Positions 50,991 through 60,251 are shown, numbered from the stretch's first letter. The stretch is 64,000 nt of DNA from Rossellomorea aquimaris (GCF_000935355.1 NZ_JXZC01000004.1:186001-250000); one strand, 5' to 3'. Notes: a model not told the origin generated them from the sequence alone. A program made the numbers and translations.

Positions 50991-52628
50991 ATGGAGAAAG
51001 AAGAGTTTGAACGCCTGGAACGAAAAATCAGCACTCTTGAAAAAGAGCTGTACCTTGTGAAGAGGCAGTTGATACAAGCGAAGAGTGAAAGTGAAGTGCC
51101 TGTCATTCATAAAGCTAAAGTGTATGAAGAACCCGAGAAGCAGTTACCTGCTGAGGAAAGTGAGCCATTCATCGAAAAAGAACCATTCGATTTCTCAGTG
51201 GAGCGCTGGCTTCCAAAAGTGTTTTTGTTTGTTCTATTGATAGGCAGTATCTGGGGCTTTATGGCTGCTTCTCAAAATGGATGGGTTACGCCTGGGTTGA
51301 GGGTGTTGACGGGGGCTGTCATCAGTATCGTGATGTATTTCTTAGGGGAACGGTATATCAGGGATCAAAGGAAATTAGCCCTCACGCTGCTGTCGGGGAG
51401 CATCGTCCTTTCGATCATTACGTTATTCTCAGCAAACATTTTATATGGATATATAAGTGGACTCATTACGAATCTACTATTACTCGTCATTATTTCTGTC
51501 GGCCTGTGGATTTCGCATAAGCATGGTTCTGAAGTTGTCCTGTGCTTGATCGGGGCAGGAGCGTATCTGTTTCCGTTTATTTTCGCAGGGGACGAACGGA
51601 ATGAGTGGTTGTTTTACGGATATGAGTTAGTATTGTTCTTTGTGTTAATGACCTTCAGTACGGTGAAACGATATCGGATTGCCTGGAATATTCATTATTA
51701 TTTACTTTATTTTTCATTGTTTTTCTTTGCGGCCTTTGGAGTAGGGGCGATGACGCTGACGGTTCTGGTTCCATTTGCAATTCAGCACGCCTATATTTTA
51801 CTGTTGATCGTACTTAACCGGGATGAACGGGTGAGTGCCGAAATGATTCCGGCTCTGGTCACGGGCTCATTCATTCTTCTTGGATTATTGAATGATATTT
51901 ACGCAGGGATCCCACTCTTTTATTATGTGATTTTCGCTGGGGTGTATATAGGCGTTTCGTTCATTGAACCGAAGGAGAAGAAACAAACAAAGGATGTCCT
52001 CCTGGTCTTAGGCTTCCTGCATGTGCTCCTCTTCTTGTTTGAACTATTCGAATACGATTGGCGCTTTGTCTTAGTCGGCCTTCAGGCTACTGCCCTTTTA
52101 TGGCTTGCAGGAAGAAGGGAAAGCTATCTTGGTTTGATCGCTTCCATTCTTTTGATGATGTGTTCCTTCCTCGCAGTTCTGGTCGGTGCATCTGATGATT
52201 TCTTTACGATTGAACTGCCGATTTTTGTGATCGCTTTTGGCTATGTGTACCTGTTTACCCGATACAATAAGAAAGAGTCGTCTTTCTTAAACGTGTCGAC
52301 AACGGCGATTAAAGTCGTGTTGACAGGGCTTGTGATGTTCTTCGTGTTACGATTGACGGATTTCATTGTAATCGGCTGGGATTATACCCCGCGTACCACC
52401 GCCTTCACCGTAGCGATTGCGGCTCTGTCCATTGCTTATCTCATCTACGGTGAAAGTAGGAAGGACGCCTTTTACCGATGGGTGGGGATCAGCTTTTTAG
52501 CTCTGGCATTGGTGAAATTCTTCCTGGCTGACCTTGTGTTTCTTGATTTCACGATCCGTGCCATGATCCTTATACCGATTGGCGTGATCGGCCTTGTGCT
52601 ATCAAGGATTTTGTATAGAAAAGAATAA
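50991..52628 (+). CDS. DUF2339 multi-spanning membrane protein
   Basis: Protein of 545 residues. An N-terminal coiled coil (about 3-30, EEFERLERKISTLEKELYLVKRQL) and acidic linker precede about 15 membrane helices from residue 75 on. FDFSVERWLPKVFLFVLLIGSIWGFMAASQNGWVTPGLRVLTGA and HGSEVVLCLIGAGAYLFPF are DUF2339 features. It may sense or transport something unknown. RBS GGTAGGGGGTGG. Followed by the long ABC-F leader region. Confidence 0.78.
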   Translation: MEKEEFERLERKISTLEKELYLVKRQLIQAKSESEVPVIHKAKVYEEPEKQLPAEESEPFIEKEPFDFSVERWLPKVFLFVLLIGSIWGFMAASQNGWVTPGLRVLTGAVISIVMYFLGERYIRDQRKLALTLLSGSIVLSIITLFSANILYGYISGLITNLLLLVIISVGLWISHKHGSEVVLCLIGAGAYLFPFIFAGDERNEWLFYGYELVLFFVLMTFSTVKRYRIAWNIHYYLLYFSLFFFAAFGVGAMTLTVLVPFAIQHAYILLLIVLNRDERVSAEMIPALVTGSFILLGLLNDIYAGIPLFYYVIFAGVYIGVSFIEPKEKKQTKDVLLVLGFLHVLLFLFELFEYDWRFVLVGLQATALLWLAGRRESYLGLIASILLMMCSFLAVLVGASDDFFTIELPIFVIAFGYVYLFTRYNKKESSFLNVSTTAIKVVLTGLVMFFVLRLTDFIVIGWDYTPRTTAFTVAIAALSIAYLIYGESRKDAFYRWVGISFLALALVKFFLADLVFLDFTIRAMILIPIGVIGLVLSRILYRKE

Positions 52629-52633
52629 ACACA

Positions 52634-52663
52634 TTGCAAAAGCTTTCAGAATAATTATATAAT
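52634..52663 (+). promoter_or_regulatory. promoter of the ABC-F leader
   Basis: TTGCAA (52634-52639) and TATAAT (52658-52663), spacer 18 bp. Confidence 0.7.
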
Positions 52664-52707
52664 GGTGATAGTAACTAACGTGTAATGGAAAAGGAGGTGG
52701 AATTGAG

Positions 52708-52821
52708 ATGAATCGTTCTGTAGGATTGCGTGGGAAGTATTTAGACTATATTTACATTTGCCGTGCAATTTTTCATGCATTTGCGTTCAAGGGGACACGT
52801 ATGCCCTTTTTTAGCAAATGA
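52708..52821 (+). CDS. 37-residue leader peptide upstream of the ABC-F gene
   Basis: ATG behind a near-perfect RBS (AAAAGGAGGTGG) opens a 37-codon frame with basic and aromatic composition (MNRSVGLRGKYLDY, then RMPFFSK at the end). Its start region (TGGAATTGAGA, 52698-52708) is complementary to TCTCAATTCCA at 52846-52856. Position and RNA pairing mark it as a regulatory uORF for ribosome-stalling attenuation. Confidence 0.65.
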   Translation: MNRSVGLRGKYLDYIYICRAIFHAFAFKGTRMPFFSK

Positions 52822-52836
52822 ATATGAATACTGAAC

Positions 52837-53014
52837 GGTAAGAGGTCTCAATTCCAATCACTTTTCTATAAAGAATCGGAAAAAGGGGGCGTTTTCGCTC
52901 TCTTTTTTTATTCCTTCTTTAATAAAAGGGGAAGTGCCAGCGCACTTCGATCAGCCATGGGTGAGCCGTCTGCTTCCTCATGGCTTTTTTGTGATCATAA
53001 CGGAACCTCTTACC
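52837..53014 (+). promoter_or_regulatory. ABC-F attenuator region with two terminator hairpins
   Basis: Hairpin 1 (AAAAAGGGGGCG / CGCTCTCTTTTT with G-U pairs, about 52878-52910, then a T-run) and hairpin 2 (AGCCATG / CATGGCT plus six T, about 52953-52990) interrupt the leader. Alternative pairings exist: TCTCAATTCC with the uORF start, and GGTAAGAGGT (52837-52846) with ACCTCTTACC (53005-53014). Such mutually exclusive helices are a hallmark of transcription attenuation. Confidence 0.7.
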
Positions 53015-53044
53015 TTAAAATAGATGACCGAAAGGAAGAGGAAC

Positions 53045-54922
53045 ATGATACTATGCAGTGCACAGGAATTAAGCAAGATGTTTGGAGGACATTTAATATT
53101 TGAGGAATTATCCTTTGAAATACCGGAAAGAGCCAGAATCGGTCTCGTTGGAAGAAATGGGACAGGGAAGACGACGATATTTAAATTATTATCAGGAGTC
53201 GAATCCCCTGATAAAGGTCTCGTTCATTTAAAAAAGGGGGCCAAGGTAGGTTATCTTGCACAAATCCCTCACTATCCGGAAGGGACCAAGGGAATCGACG
53301 TATTACGCTCTGCGTTTTCCGATTTGATCAAGACCGGTGAGCGATTAAAAGAGCTGGAATGTCAAATGGGGACGGAGCAGGATGCTGATATCCTCAACCG
53401 TTTATTAGAGGAATACGGCAAAATTCAGGACCAATTCACCCTTGCCGGGGGATATGAAATGGAATCCAATATTTCCAGAATTGTGAACGGACTTGATATC
53501 AGTGAACTAGTCGGGAAAGACTTCAATGACTGCAGCGGCGGTGAACAGACAAAGCTTTGTTTAGGGTTGATCCTACTGCAAAAGCCTGACCTCCTGCTCC
53601 TTGATGAACCAACGAACCACCTGGATATTGGAGCCGTTGAATGGCTGGAGGAATTTTTGAAGGAGTATGAAGGAACCGTAGTCTGTATTTCCCATGATCG
53701 CTATTTCCTAGATAACGTGATTACAAAGGTATATGACCTAGAGGATGGGGAATTGACGATTTATCACACGAACTACTCCGGTTTTGTGAAGGAAAAGGAA
53801 GATCGCTTGATGATCGAATTTCAAGCCTATCAGGAGCAGCAGAAGAAAATCAAGAAAATGAAAGAAGCCATTAAACGCCTGAAGGAATGGGCGAATCAAG
53901 CTAATCCTCCCAACGAAGCTCTCCATAAACGGGCTCGTAACATGGAAAGGGCGTTGGAACGTATGGAGAAGATCAAGCGCCCGATCCTGGATCGCAAGAA
54001 GATGGGCCTGGAATTCGAAGAGACAGATCGAAGCGGGAAAATCGTGTTTTCCATGGAGAATGTTTCAAAGTCTTATGGGGACAAAAGGTTGTTCAGTGAC
54101 GCCGGTCTCCTCGTCCATTTCAAGGATCGTACCGCGATTGTCGGGCAGAATGGAACCGGTAAGTCAACGATCATCAGAATGCTTCTCGGAGAAGAGACCG
54201 CCGATACCGGTGTTGTGAAAATCGGAAGTAACGTGAAATTAGGCTATCTTTCCCAACACTTTACGGTGACGGATCCCAGTGTCCGTTTGATTGATGCGTT
54301 CAGGGAAGAGGTTCCCGTGACAGAGGGGGATGCCCGGCATATACTAGCTAAATTTTTATTTTATGGGCCGAATGTGTTCAGGAAAGTGGGTCAGCTGAGC
54401 GGCGGAGAAAAAATGAGACTGCGCCTTGCCCAATTGATGCATCAGGATATTAACTTCCTTGTCCTTGATGAGCCGACGAACCACCTGGATATAGATTCAC
54501 GGGAGGTGTTGGAGGATGCCCTGGAGGACTTTAAAGGCACGATCCTGGCTGTATCTCATGACCGGTACTTTTTAAATAAGTTATTTAAGAAAACCTACTG
54601 GATTCATAAAGGGGAGCTCCATTACTTTGATGGACCCTATAGCTGGGCAAAGGAAAAGCTTCCTGAGCCGGTCCCACAGGAAGTGCCTGTAGCACCCGTA
54701 AAAAAACAAGCAGAGCCTAAAGCTGTTCCGATGAAACCGTCGCAGACGATGGAAGAAATAGAAGCTGAGCTTGAAAGGGTTGAAGAAGTAATTTTTGCTA
54801 TTGAAGAAAAGCTTCTCGCACAAAGTGACTTGGACATTCTTCAGGAGTTATATATGGAAAAAGAACAGAAAGAGAAGGAACGGGACAAAATGTATCAGGA
54901 GCTAGAAGATTTTATGGATTAA
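53045..54922 (+). CDS. ABC-F family ATPase (ribosome-associated)
   Basis: Protein of 625 residues with two ABC cassettes and no membrane segment: Walker A GRNGTGKTT (first) and GQNGTGKST (second), signatures CSGGEQTKLCL and LSGGEKMRLRLA, Walker B LLLLDEPTNHLDI and FLVLDEPTNHLDI. The linker between (QAYQEQQKKIKKMKEAIKRL ... RARNMERALERMEKI) is the P-site-tRNA interaction motif that decides antibiotic specificity. A proline/lysine linker and Uup-like C-terminal coiled coil follow. The leader attenuator resembles vmlR/msr-type resistance genes, suggesting ribosome protection. The start 53045 follows AAAGGAAGAGG; the frame from 53024 would put that site inside. Confidence 0.9.
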   Translation: MILCSAQELSKMFGGHLIFEELSFEIPERARIGLVGRNGTGKTTIFKLLSGVESPDKGLVHLKKGAKVGYLAQIPHYPEGTKGIDVLRSAFSDLIKTGERLKELECQMGTEQDADILNRLLEEYGKIQDQFTLAGGYEMESNISRIVNGLDISELVGKDFNDCSGGEQTKLCLGLILLQKPDLLLLDEPTNHLDIGAVEWLEEFLKEYEGTVVCISHDRYFLDNVITKVYDLEDGELTIYHTNYSGFVKEKEDRLMIEFQAYQEQQKKIKKMKEAIKRLKEWANQANPPNEALHKRARNMERALERMEKIKRPILDRKKMGLEFEETDRSGKIVFSMENVSKSYGDKRLFSDAGLLVHFKDRTAIVGQNGTGKSTIIRMLLGEETADTGVVKIGSNVKLGYLSQHFTVTDPSVRLIDAFREEVPVTEGDARHILAKFLFYGPNVFRKVGQLSGGEKMRLRLAQLMHQDINFLVLDEPTNHLDIDSREVLEDALEDFKGTILAVSHDRYFLNKLFKKTYWIHKGELHYFDGPYSWAKEKLPEPVPQEVPVAPVKKQAEPKAVPMKPSQTMEEIEAELERVEEVIFAIEEKLLAQSDLDILQELYMEKEQKEKERDKMYQELEDFMD

Positions 54923-54927
54923 TGTAG

Positions 54928-54963
54928 AAGGGAGGTGCCGCTGAAGCCATCTCCCTTCCCTTA
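54928..54963 (+). terminator. hairpin after the ABC-F gene
   Basis: AAGGGAGGTG / CATCTCCCTT, weak T-run. Confidence 0.55.
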
Positions 54964-55011
54964 TTTCCAATGACCTTTGTATAATGGGAAAAAAGAGAGG
55001 ATGAGAGAAGG

Positions 55012-55980
55012 ATGTCGAAAAAAGAAGTGATCATCATTGGTGGCGGCTTGTCAGGGATCATGGCTGCCAATACGTTAAAAGATAATGGAATAACCGATAT
55101 CATTGTCATTGAAAAGAGTAGAAGTGTCGGAGGGAGACTCGCCACCAGACGGATTCAAGACGGAAAAGCGGATCACGGTGCGCAGTTCTTCACTGTGCGC
55201 TCCACAGAACTTCAAAGGGACGTTGAGAATTGGCTCCAGGCAGGCTGGATTAAAAAATGGTTCGGCAATCCCTACCCGCGCTACACCTCAGTCAATGGTA
55301 TGAACGCCCTGGCCAAGAACCTGGCCGAATCCCTTCCAATAAAACTCAACACAAAAGTTTCCTCCATCCGTGATGGGAGGGACGGACCTCTGGAAGTGGA
55401 GTTGGATAATGGTGAGAAGATCCTTGGTGAACATATCATTGTAACGGCTCCTGTACCACAGGCTCTTACATTGCTGTCTGAAATCGAGGCCACGGAGATG
55501 AACACTATCACATTTGCTCCATGTTTCGTGGGTTTATTCACATTTGAAAAGGAGAGCATCATACCTGTACCGGGACACAAGGACGAGCAGTTACCGCCGG
55601 GAGTAGAACGGGTGGTGGATCACTACAAAAAAGGAATTTCTTCAACAGTAACGGTGAGTGTGTATATGACGGGAGCTTGGTCGAAGGAGAGGTTTGACCT
55701 CGAGGGTGATACCATTTTGGGTGAAATTAAAAAGGTTGCAGAACTTCACCTAGGAGATGAAAACCAAATAGTTGATTCACAATTGAAACGGTGGAAATAT
55801 GCCGAGGCAGAAGAAGTCGTTCGTTCTCCTTATGTGGAGATCGGGAAGGATCAGCGGGTAATCGTTTGTGGGGATGCCTTTTTAAGGGGAGATGATGAAG
55901 CGGGCAGAACCCGTTTTGAAAGTGCCTATTTATCCGGGATTTCAGCGGGTGAGAGAGTGGCAGTGAAGCTGAAGGGGTAA
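55012..55980 (+). CDS. FAD-dependent amine oxidase/renalase-like oxidoreductase
   Basis: Protein of 322 residues with N-terminal FAD Rossmann motif (IIIGGGLSGIMAANTL), the second-strand VGGRLATRR of renalase-like flavin amine oxidases and a C-terminal IVCGDAFL...AYLSGISAGERV FAD contact. It is shorter than typical monoamine oxidases, like bacterial renalase or NAD(P)-binding variants, so the electron donor may be NAD(P)H. A GGGACGGACCT element is inserted in frame near residue 122-127 (codes DGRDGPL), inside a loop between VSSIR and EVELDNGE. Function is tolerant or not tested. Confidence 0.8.
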   Translation: MSKKEVIIIGGGLSGIMAANTLKDNGITDIIVIEKSRSVGGRLATRRIQDGKADHGAQFFTVRSTELQRDVENWLQAGWIKKWFGNPYPRYTSVNGMNALAKNLAESLPIKLNTKVSSIRDGRDGPLEVELDNGEKILGEHIIVTAPVPQALTLLSEIEATEMNTITFAPCFVGLFTFEKESIIPVPGHKDEQLPPGVERVVDHYKKGISSTVTVSVYMTGAWSKERFDLEGDTILGEIKKVAELHLGDENQIVDSQLKRWKYAEAEEVVRSPYVEIGKDQRVIVCGDAFLRGDDEAGRTRFESAYLSGISAGERVAVKLKG

Positions 55981-56086
55981 ATCACTAGTTTTTCAATATG
56001 ACTTGAGGAGAGCCTGTATAACCATCATTTCATCAAGCAACACTAGAGAGAGTACATAAAATTCTATGATAAGAAGAGGAAAAAAC

Positions 56087-56602
56087 ATGAACATACAACT
56101 AAAGCAAGCGGGCTCAGAGCAACTCGATACCATCATGGACGTTTATATAAGATGCAAGAAAGATCTAGATGAAAAGGGATTGCTTCAATGGAATGATCAA
56201 TATCCGAGCCGTGACTATTTTAAAGAAGAAATGAATGACGGCAATCTTTATGTCTTAATGGTCAATGATAAAGTGGCGGGATCAGTGACCTTGAATGATT
56301 GGCAGTCTCCTGAGTGGTCGGAGATTCCATGGAAGCTCGCAAACGAATGGGTGATTCATGCATTGTTTCTTGATCCCCTTCAGCAGGGAAATGGGTTGGG
56401 GAAAGTATTCATTGAGAAGTGTGAGGAGCTTGCTCGTGAAAAAGGGTTCGAGAGTATCCGATTAGATGCGTATTCAAGGAACACGGGAGCCAATTCTCTA
56501 TATGAAAAGATGGGCTATGAGTACCGGGGATCGGTCTATTTCACCTCTAAACCAGTGGGGCATCAGGAGTATCGCTGCTACGAGAAAGCACTGACTCTCT
56601 AA
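56087..56602 (+). CDS. GNAT family N-acetyltransferase (171 aa)
   Basis: The frame is open from 56066, but the ATG at 56087 (MNIQLKQAGSEQLD) has AGAGGAAAA upstream. GNAT motif A is HALFLDPLQQGNGLGKVFIEKCEELAREKG (QGNGLG), followed by IRLDAYSRNTGANSLYEKMGYEYRG. Acts on unknown small molecule or protein; lies between the oxidoreductase and nos on the same strand. Confidence 0.85.
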   Translation: MNIQLKQAGSEQLDTIMDVYIRCKKDLDEKGLLQWNDQYPSRDYFKEEMNDGNLYVLMVNDKVAGSVTLNDWQSPEWSEIPWKLANEWVIHALFLDPLQQGNGLGKVFIEKCEELAREKGFESIRLDAYSRNTGANSLYEKMGYEYRGSVYFTSKPVGHQEYRCYEKALTL

Positions 56603-56701
56603 GATTCAATGGTTGTTCAAATGTACCAAGGAAAAGTGCATAGGATAAATGGTATACTCAAAGGTACAGCATGCGCTGAATAAGATAGCAGGGAAGCGAT
56701 T

Positions 56702-57784
56702 ATGTTGACATCGATTTTGGATGAGGCGAGGGCCTTCATTGAGCAATGTTATCAGGAACTGAATAAAAGCGAAACAGACATGATGCTTCGCTTACGACAA
56801 ATAGAAGATGAACTAAAAACAGAAGGAACTTATACCCATACCACAGAAGAGCTTGTGCACGGAGCGAAGATGGCGTGGAGAAACAGCAATCGCTGTATCG
56901 GCCGGTTGTTCTGGAATTCGTTGAACGTGTTTGACGAACGGGATGCCTCCACTGAAGTTGAGGTGTTCGAAGCGTTAGAACGGCACCTTGACTATGCATC
57001 TAACAATGGTAGAATCCGTCCGACGATCACCATCTTCAGACCGTCTCAACCGCACCAAACGGACATCCGAATATGGAATCATCAATTGATCAGATATGCT
57101 GGATATGTTGAGGATGGGCAGTTTGCAGGGGATCCGCATTCCATCGATTTTACGAAGAAATGTGAGGAAATCGGCTGGAAAGGGCAGGGTACTCACTTTG
57201 ATGTCCTGCCTCTCGTCGTGCAAATCGGGGACGGACCTCCACAATGGAAAGAGATTGATCTTGATCTGAGGTTGGAGGTTCCCCTACGCCACCCTGAATT
57301 TGACTGGTTCCGGGATCTTGGGTTGAAGTGGTATGGAGTCCCGATCATTTCTGATATGGAATTGAAGATAGGAGGCATCTCCTATAAAGCAGCTCCGTTC
57401 AACGGCTGGTATATGGAAACGGAAATCGGTGCAAGGAACCTTGCAGACGAGAATCGTTATAATCTTTTACCTAAAGTAGCGAGCTGTATGGGGTTGGATA
57501 TGTCGAGAGCGGCAACTTTGTGGAAAGATAAAGCGCTGATCGAGTTGAATATCGCCGTGCTCCATTCCTTTAAAGAAGATGGAGTCAGCATCGTCGATCA
57601 TCATACGGCTGCTCAGCAATTCCGTTTATTTGAAGAGAACGAAAAGAGCGCTGACCGTGATGTGACCGGGGACTGGACATGGTTGATTCCACCTGTGTCA
57701 CCGGCGACGACTCATATATTTCATAAAGAATACGACAATACGTGGAATTCGACGAATTATTTCTATCAGGATAGACCTTATTAA
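56702..57784 (+). CDS. nos: nitric oxide synthase oxygenase
   Basis: Bacterial NOS of 360 residues with only the heme oxygenase domain and no reductase domain, so electrons come from a separate flavoprotein. Heme-ligand Cys65 is in [15 protein letters not shown]; the substrate Glu lies in [15 protein letters not shown]; pterin/dimer residues are in [18 protein letters not shown]. It makes NO from arginine, giving protection from oxidative stress and antibiotics in Bacilli. The GDGPPQ segment is coded by a copy of GGGACGGACCT, a position where family members vary. ATG at 56702; no strong RBS is visible. Confidence 0.95.
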   Translation: MLTSILDEARAFIEQCYQELNKSETDMMLRLRQIEDELKTEGTYTHTTEELVHGAKMAWRNSNRCIGRLFWNSLNVFDERDASTEVEVFEALERHLDYASNNGRIRPTITIFRPSQPHQTDIRIWNHQLIRYAGYVEDGQFAGDPHSIDFTKKCEEIGWKGQGTHFDVLPLVVQIGDGPPQWKEIDLDLRLEVPLRHPEFDWFRDLGLKWYGVPIISDMELKIGGISYKAAPFNGWYMETEIGARNLADENRYNLLPKVASCMGLDMSRAATLWKDKALIELNIAVLHSFKEDGVSIVDHHTAAQQFRLFEENEKSADRDVTGDWTWLIPPVSPATTHIFHKEYDNTWNSTNYFYQDRPY

Positions 57785-57787
57785 GGA

Positions 57788-57826
57788 GAGCTGTTTTCTG
57801 TTTCGCACAGAAAGCAGCTTTTTTAA
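57788..57826. terminator. intrinsic terminator of nos
   Basis: AGCTGTTTTCTGT / ACAGAAAGCAGCTTTTTT hairpin; it also lies at the end of the convergent small gene. Confidence 0.8.
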
Positions 57827-58053
57827 AACGTAAAAGGCGGACGTTTGGACACCTCATAATATTGAAACCAAAACCTGAATTCATCAAATAAGACATGGCC
57901 GTCGAATGTGAAATTCTCAAAGAAATCCTCAACTAATTCTGTGTCGGCATCATCCATAATGCCGGTCACATAAAGAGGCGTCTTGAAGCGCTTGTATAAA
58001 TCCTCATATCCATAAAAGCTGAACAAATCCTCGAGTTGTTGTTCATTCATCAT
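57823..58053 (-). CDS. small acidic-aromatic hypothetical protein (76 aa)
   Basis: Minus-strand ATG at 58053 (or 58050) behind AAGGAAGG. The product is rich in Phe, Tyr and Asp/Glu (FSFYGYEDLYKRFKTPLYVTG, VEDFFENFTFDGHVLFDEF). A soluble globular domain is likely. I do not recognise it. It converges with nos and has terminators on both sides. Confidence 0.6.
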   Translation of the reverse strand: MMNEQQLEDLFSFYGYEDLYKRFKTPLYVTGIMDDADTELVEDFFENFTFDGHVLFDEFRFWFQYYEVSKRPPFTF

Positions 58054-58097
58054 CTTCACCTTCCTTACTAGTAGGCTTTCTCTATCTTGTAAAAATA

Positions 58098-58139
58098 TCC
58101 ATAAAAAAACAGCAGCGGAAGAGTCCGTGCTGTTTTTTT
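58098..58139. terminator. bidirectional terminator
   Basis: AAAAAACAGCA / TGCTGTTTTTTT stem with an inner CGGA...TCCG stem, directly after the sortase stop on the minus strand. Confidence 0.85.
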
Positions 58140-58785
58140 ATTGCTTCAATTCGGTATAAACGACCAGGCGCTTGCTGTAATTTCTTGATGAACGGTCAAA
58201 GTCGCCGGTGCAAGTAATCAAATTAAGGGTACTGGCATGGGAGTAACCAAAGATCGATTGAAGGGGGGCGTCATCCCAAGGGTATTCCTTCATGTCCATT
58301 ACAACGAAGGTGCGGTCTTCGTCATCTTTATTCTTAACAATGATTTCATCACCTTTTGAAAGCTTGTTCAGGTTATAAAAAATAGCGGGCCCATTCCGGC
58401 TGTCGACATGACCACCGATGACAGCATTTCCTGGTTCGCCAGGTTTGTATCCGCCTTCGTACCAGCCAGTCTTCTCGAAACTTTCGGTTACGGCCATTTC
58501 ACCGTTTTCCTTTAATCCGACAGCTTCTATTGGTGCCGATAAATCGATTGCCGGGATTTCAATGGTCGTTGGCACGATTCCACTTCGCTCATCTTTAATG
58601 ATCGTCTCAGCAAATGGAGAAGGGGAAGTGGTGGTACTCGCCATTTGGGATTTCGGCTTTTCCTCTTGCTTTTCGATTGTTTGTGTTTCCGCTTTTTCCT
58701 CTTGAGAACTTGAACTTAATCCTGCAGAACAGGCAGAAATGGGCAATAGTACAAGCACAAGTAGTACAACCCTCATAGTATACAT
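58138..58785 (-). CDS. class D/F-type sortase, lipoprotein-like N-terminus
   Basis: Protein of 215 residues. The N-terminal signal ends in LPISAC (Cys19), a lipobox-like sequence, so it could be a lipoprotein; sortases are usually anchored by one helix. Catalytic triad His126 (GGHVDSRNG), Cys192 (NLITCTGD) and Arg206 (YSKRLVVY), in the typical sortase barrel beginning VPTTIEIPAIDLSAPIEAVGL. RBS AAAGGAGTGG. It follows the LPXTG-like surface gene in the same direction and would anchor it. Confidence 0.9.
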   Translation of the reverse strand: MYTMRVVLLVLVLLPISACSAGLSSSSQEEKAETQTIEKQEEKPKSQMASTTTSPSPFAETIIKDERSGIVPTTIEIPAIDLSAPIEAVGLKENGEMAVTESFEKTGWYEGGYKPGEPGNAVIGGHVDSRNGPAIFYNLNKLSKGDEIIVKNKDDEDRTFVVMDMKEYPWDDAPLQSIFGYSHASTLNLITCTGDFDRSSRNYSKRLVVYTELKQ

Positions 58786-58815
58786 TATGTGAAGCCACTC
58801 CTTTCATCTTCACAC

Positions 58816-58846
58816 TGGGGGACGGACCTTAATAGGTCCGTCCCTC
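58816..58846. repeat. GGGACGGACCT hairpin between the surface protein and sortase genes
   Basis: GGGGGACGGACCTT and AGGTCCGTCCCTC arms with a loop of about four bases. It may terminate the surface protein transcript partially. Confidence 0.8.
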
Positions 58847-58859
58847 TCATCTTTTACGA

Positions 58860-60212
58860 TTATTTTTTGTGTGTAGCGTATTTTTTCATTCCAAGTGTTG
58901 TTCCGCCAGCGATGATTAAGAGGGCTGCAAGAAGGAATTCGAACGGGAATTCGTTTCCGGCTGTTCCACCCATACCTGTGTTTGGCATTTCTGAAGGCAT
59001 ATTGGCTTTGAATTTGTCAGGGAACTGATCGGCAAATGCTCCTGATAATCCTTTTGCCGGATTCAGCATATGCTCATACGCCATGCGGATTTGATCCCAG
59101 GATTTTTCATAATCCCCGGCTACATAGCTGTCAAATGCTCCAACCAGTTGCTCCACGTGCATTTGAAGTCCTTCTGCAAGAGCGTCAGATTTTAAACGAC
59201 CGTCCGTCGCCGTTTCAAGGAATTTGGAGAATTCTGCACGATATCCATCCAGGTTCTTAAGGGCTTCTTCTTTCGCTGCTTCATCTTCAGCACCTGTTGC
59301 TTCTACATAATCAACGAAGAATCCGATGTGCTTGGACCACATATCTTTAAATTGATTACCTGCTTCTTCACCGTAGACCGATGCGATCGCTGCAGATAAG
59401 TCTTCAGTATTTGCATTCAGGGCACCAACAGAAGCATCGAAATCTTCTGATCCGTCAATCCCGTTTTGCATGGCCATCGTTGCAAGGGCAGCATGCTCTG
59501 TCAACAGGTGGTTAAGAGTTGAACGTAAATCCGTTGCGGGTGTGACAGCCATCGTATTTTCAAATTTGTCAGGATATTGATCTGTGATGGCACTTGATAA
59601 TCCTTTTGATACCATTCCCATATGTCCGATAGCCTCACGCTCGTATTCGTAAGCCTTTTCATAGTCACCGGCTACATAACTATCAAATGCACCGATCAGT
59701 TGATTGATATGCATTTGAAGTCCTTCTGCCAAACTATCAGATTTTAAGCGTTCACCAGTTGCCGTTTCAAGGAAGGTAGAGAACTCTTCTTTGTAGCCAG
59801 CGAGATTTGCAAGTGCTTCGTCCTTTGCCGCTTGATCATCAGCACCCGTTGCTTTTACATAATCAACGAAGAATCCGATGTGATTCGTCCAGATTGTGTT
59901 GAATTGATTACCGGCTTCTTCACCGTATACAGAAGCGATCGCTCCTTTTAAATCGGCTGCGTTATCATTCAGGGCCCCGGCTGCTGCGTCAAAATCTTCA
60001 GCACCTTCAGCTCCGCGTCTCATAGCCTCCACTGCTAAGTACGCATGCTCAGTAAGTAAGTGATCTAACGTTGTTCTTAATTCTCCTGCTGGAGTATCCA
60101 CTTTCACCTCGTGTGAATGATCTTCACCGTTGTGGGCTGAAACTGTACCTACAGTCGGTACTAGTAATGTCATACTTAAAGGGACGGCTAAATAACTTTT
60201 TCTCATTTTCAT
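58860..60212 (-). CDS. LPXTG-like surface protein with two helical His-rich domains
   Basis: Protein of 450 residues: signal peptide (1-26, ...VGTVSAHNGEDHSHE), two homologous domains of about 180 residues (40-220 and 225-402), and a cell-wall sorting signal MPNTG (409-413) followed by a hydrophobic helix and KKYATHKK. Each domain has conserved histidines at equivalent places (His51/56, His111, His168, His197 in the first; His235/240 and so on in the second) and the block SVYGEEAGNQF, with mostly helical character. This looks like a duplicated four-helix metal- or heme-binding module; the ligand is unknown. It is controlled by a promoter shared with the ECF sigma gene. Confidence 0.82.
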   Translation of the reverse strand: MKMRKSYLAVPLSMTLLVPTVGTVSAHNGEDHSHEVKVDTPAGELRTTLDHLLTEHAYLAVEAMRRGAEGAEDFDAAAGALNDNAADLKGAIASVYGEEAGNQFNTIWTNHIGFFVDYVKATGADDQAAKDEALANLAGYKEEFSTFLETATGERLKSDSLAEGLQMHINQLIGAFDSYVAGDYEKAYEYEREAIGHMGMVSKGLSSAITDQYPDKFENTMAVTPATDLRSTLNHLLTEHAALATMAMQNGIDGSEDFDASVGALNANTEDLSAAIASVYGEEAGNQFKDMWSKHIGFFVDYVEATGAEDEAAKEEALKNLDGYRAEFSKFLETATDGRLKSDALAEGLQMHVEQLVGAFDSYVAGDYEKSWDQIRMAYEHMLNPAKGLSGAFADQFPDKFKANMPSEMPNTGMGGTAGNEFPFEFLLAALLIIAGGTTLGMKKYATHKK

Positions 60213-60251
60213 AATGGAATCTCTCCTTTTGGGTTTTTTATATTTTCATAG

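Noticed and set aside
57227..57240. Element copy in nos as an insertion
   Set aside because: The GDGPPQ region is only a variable surface loop of NOS and the match may be fortuitous; I could not tell insertion from substitution.
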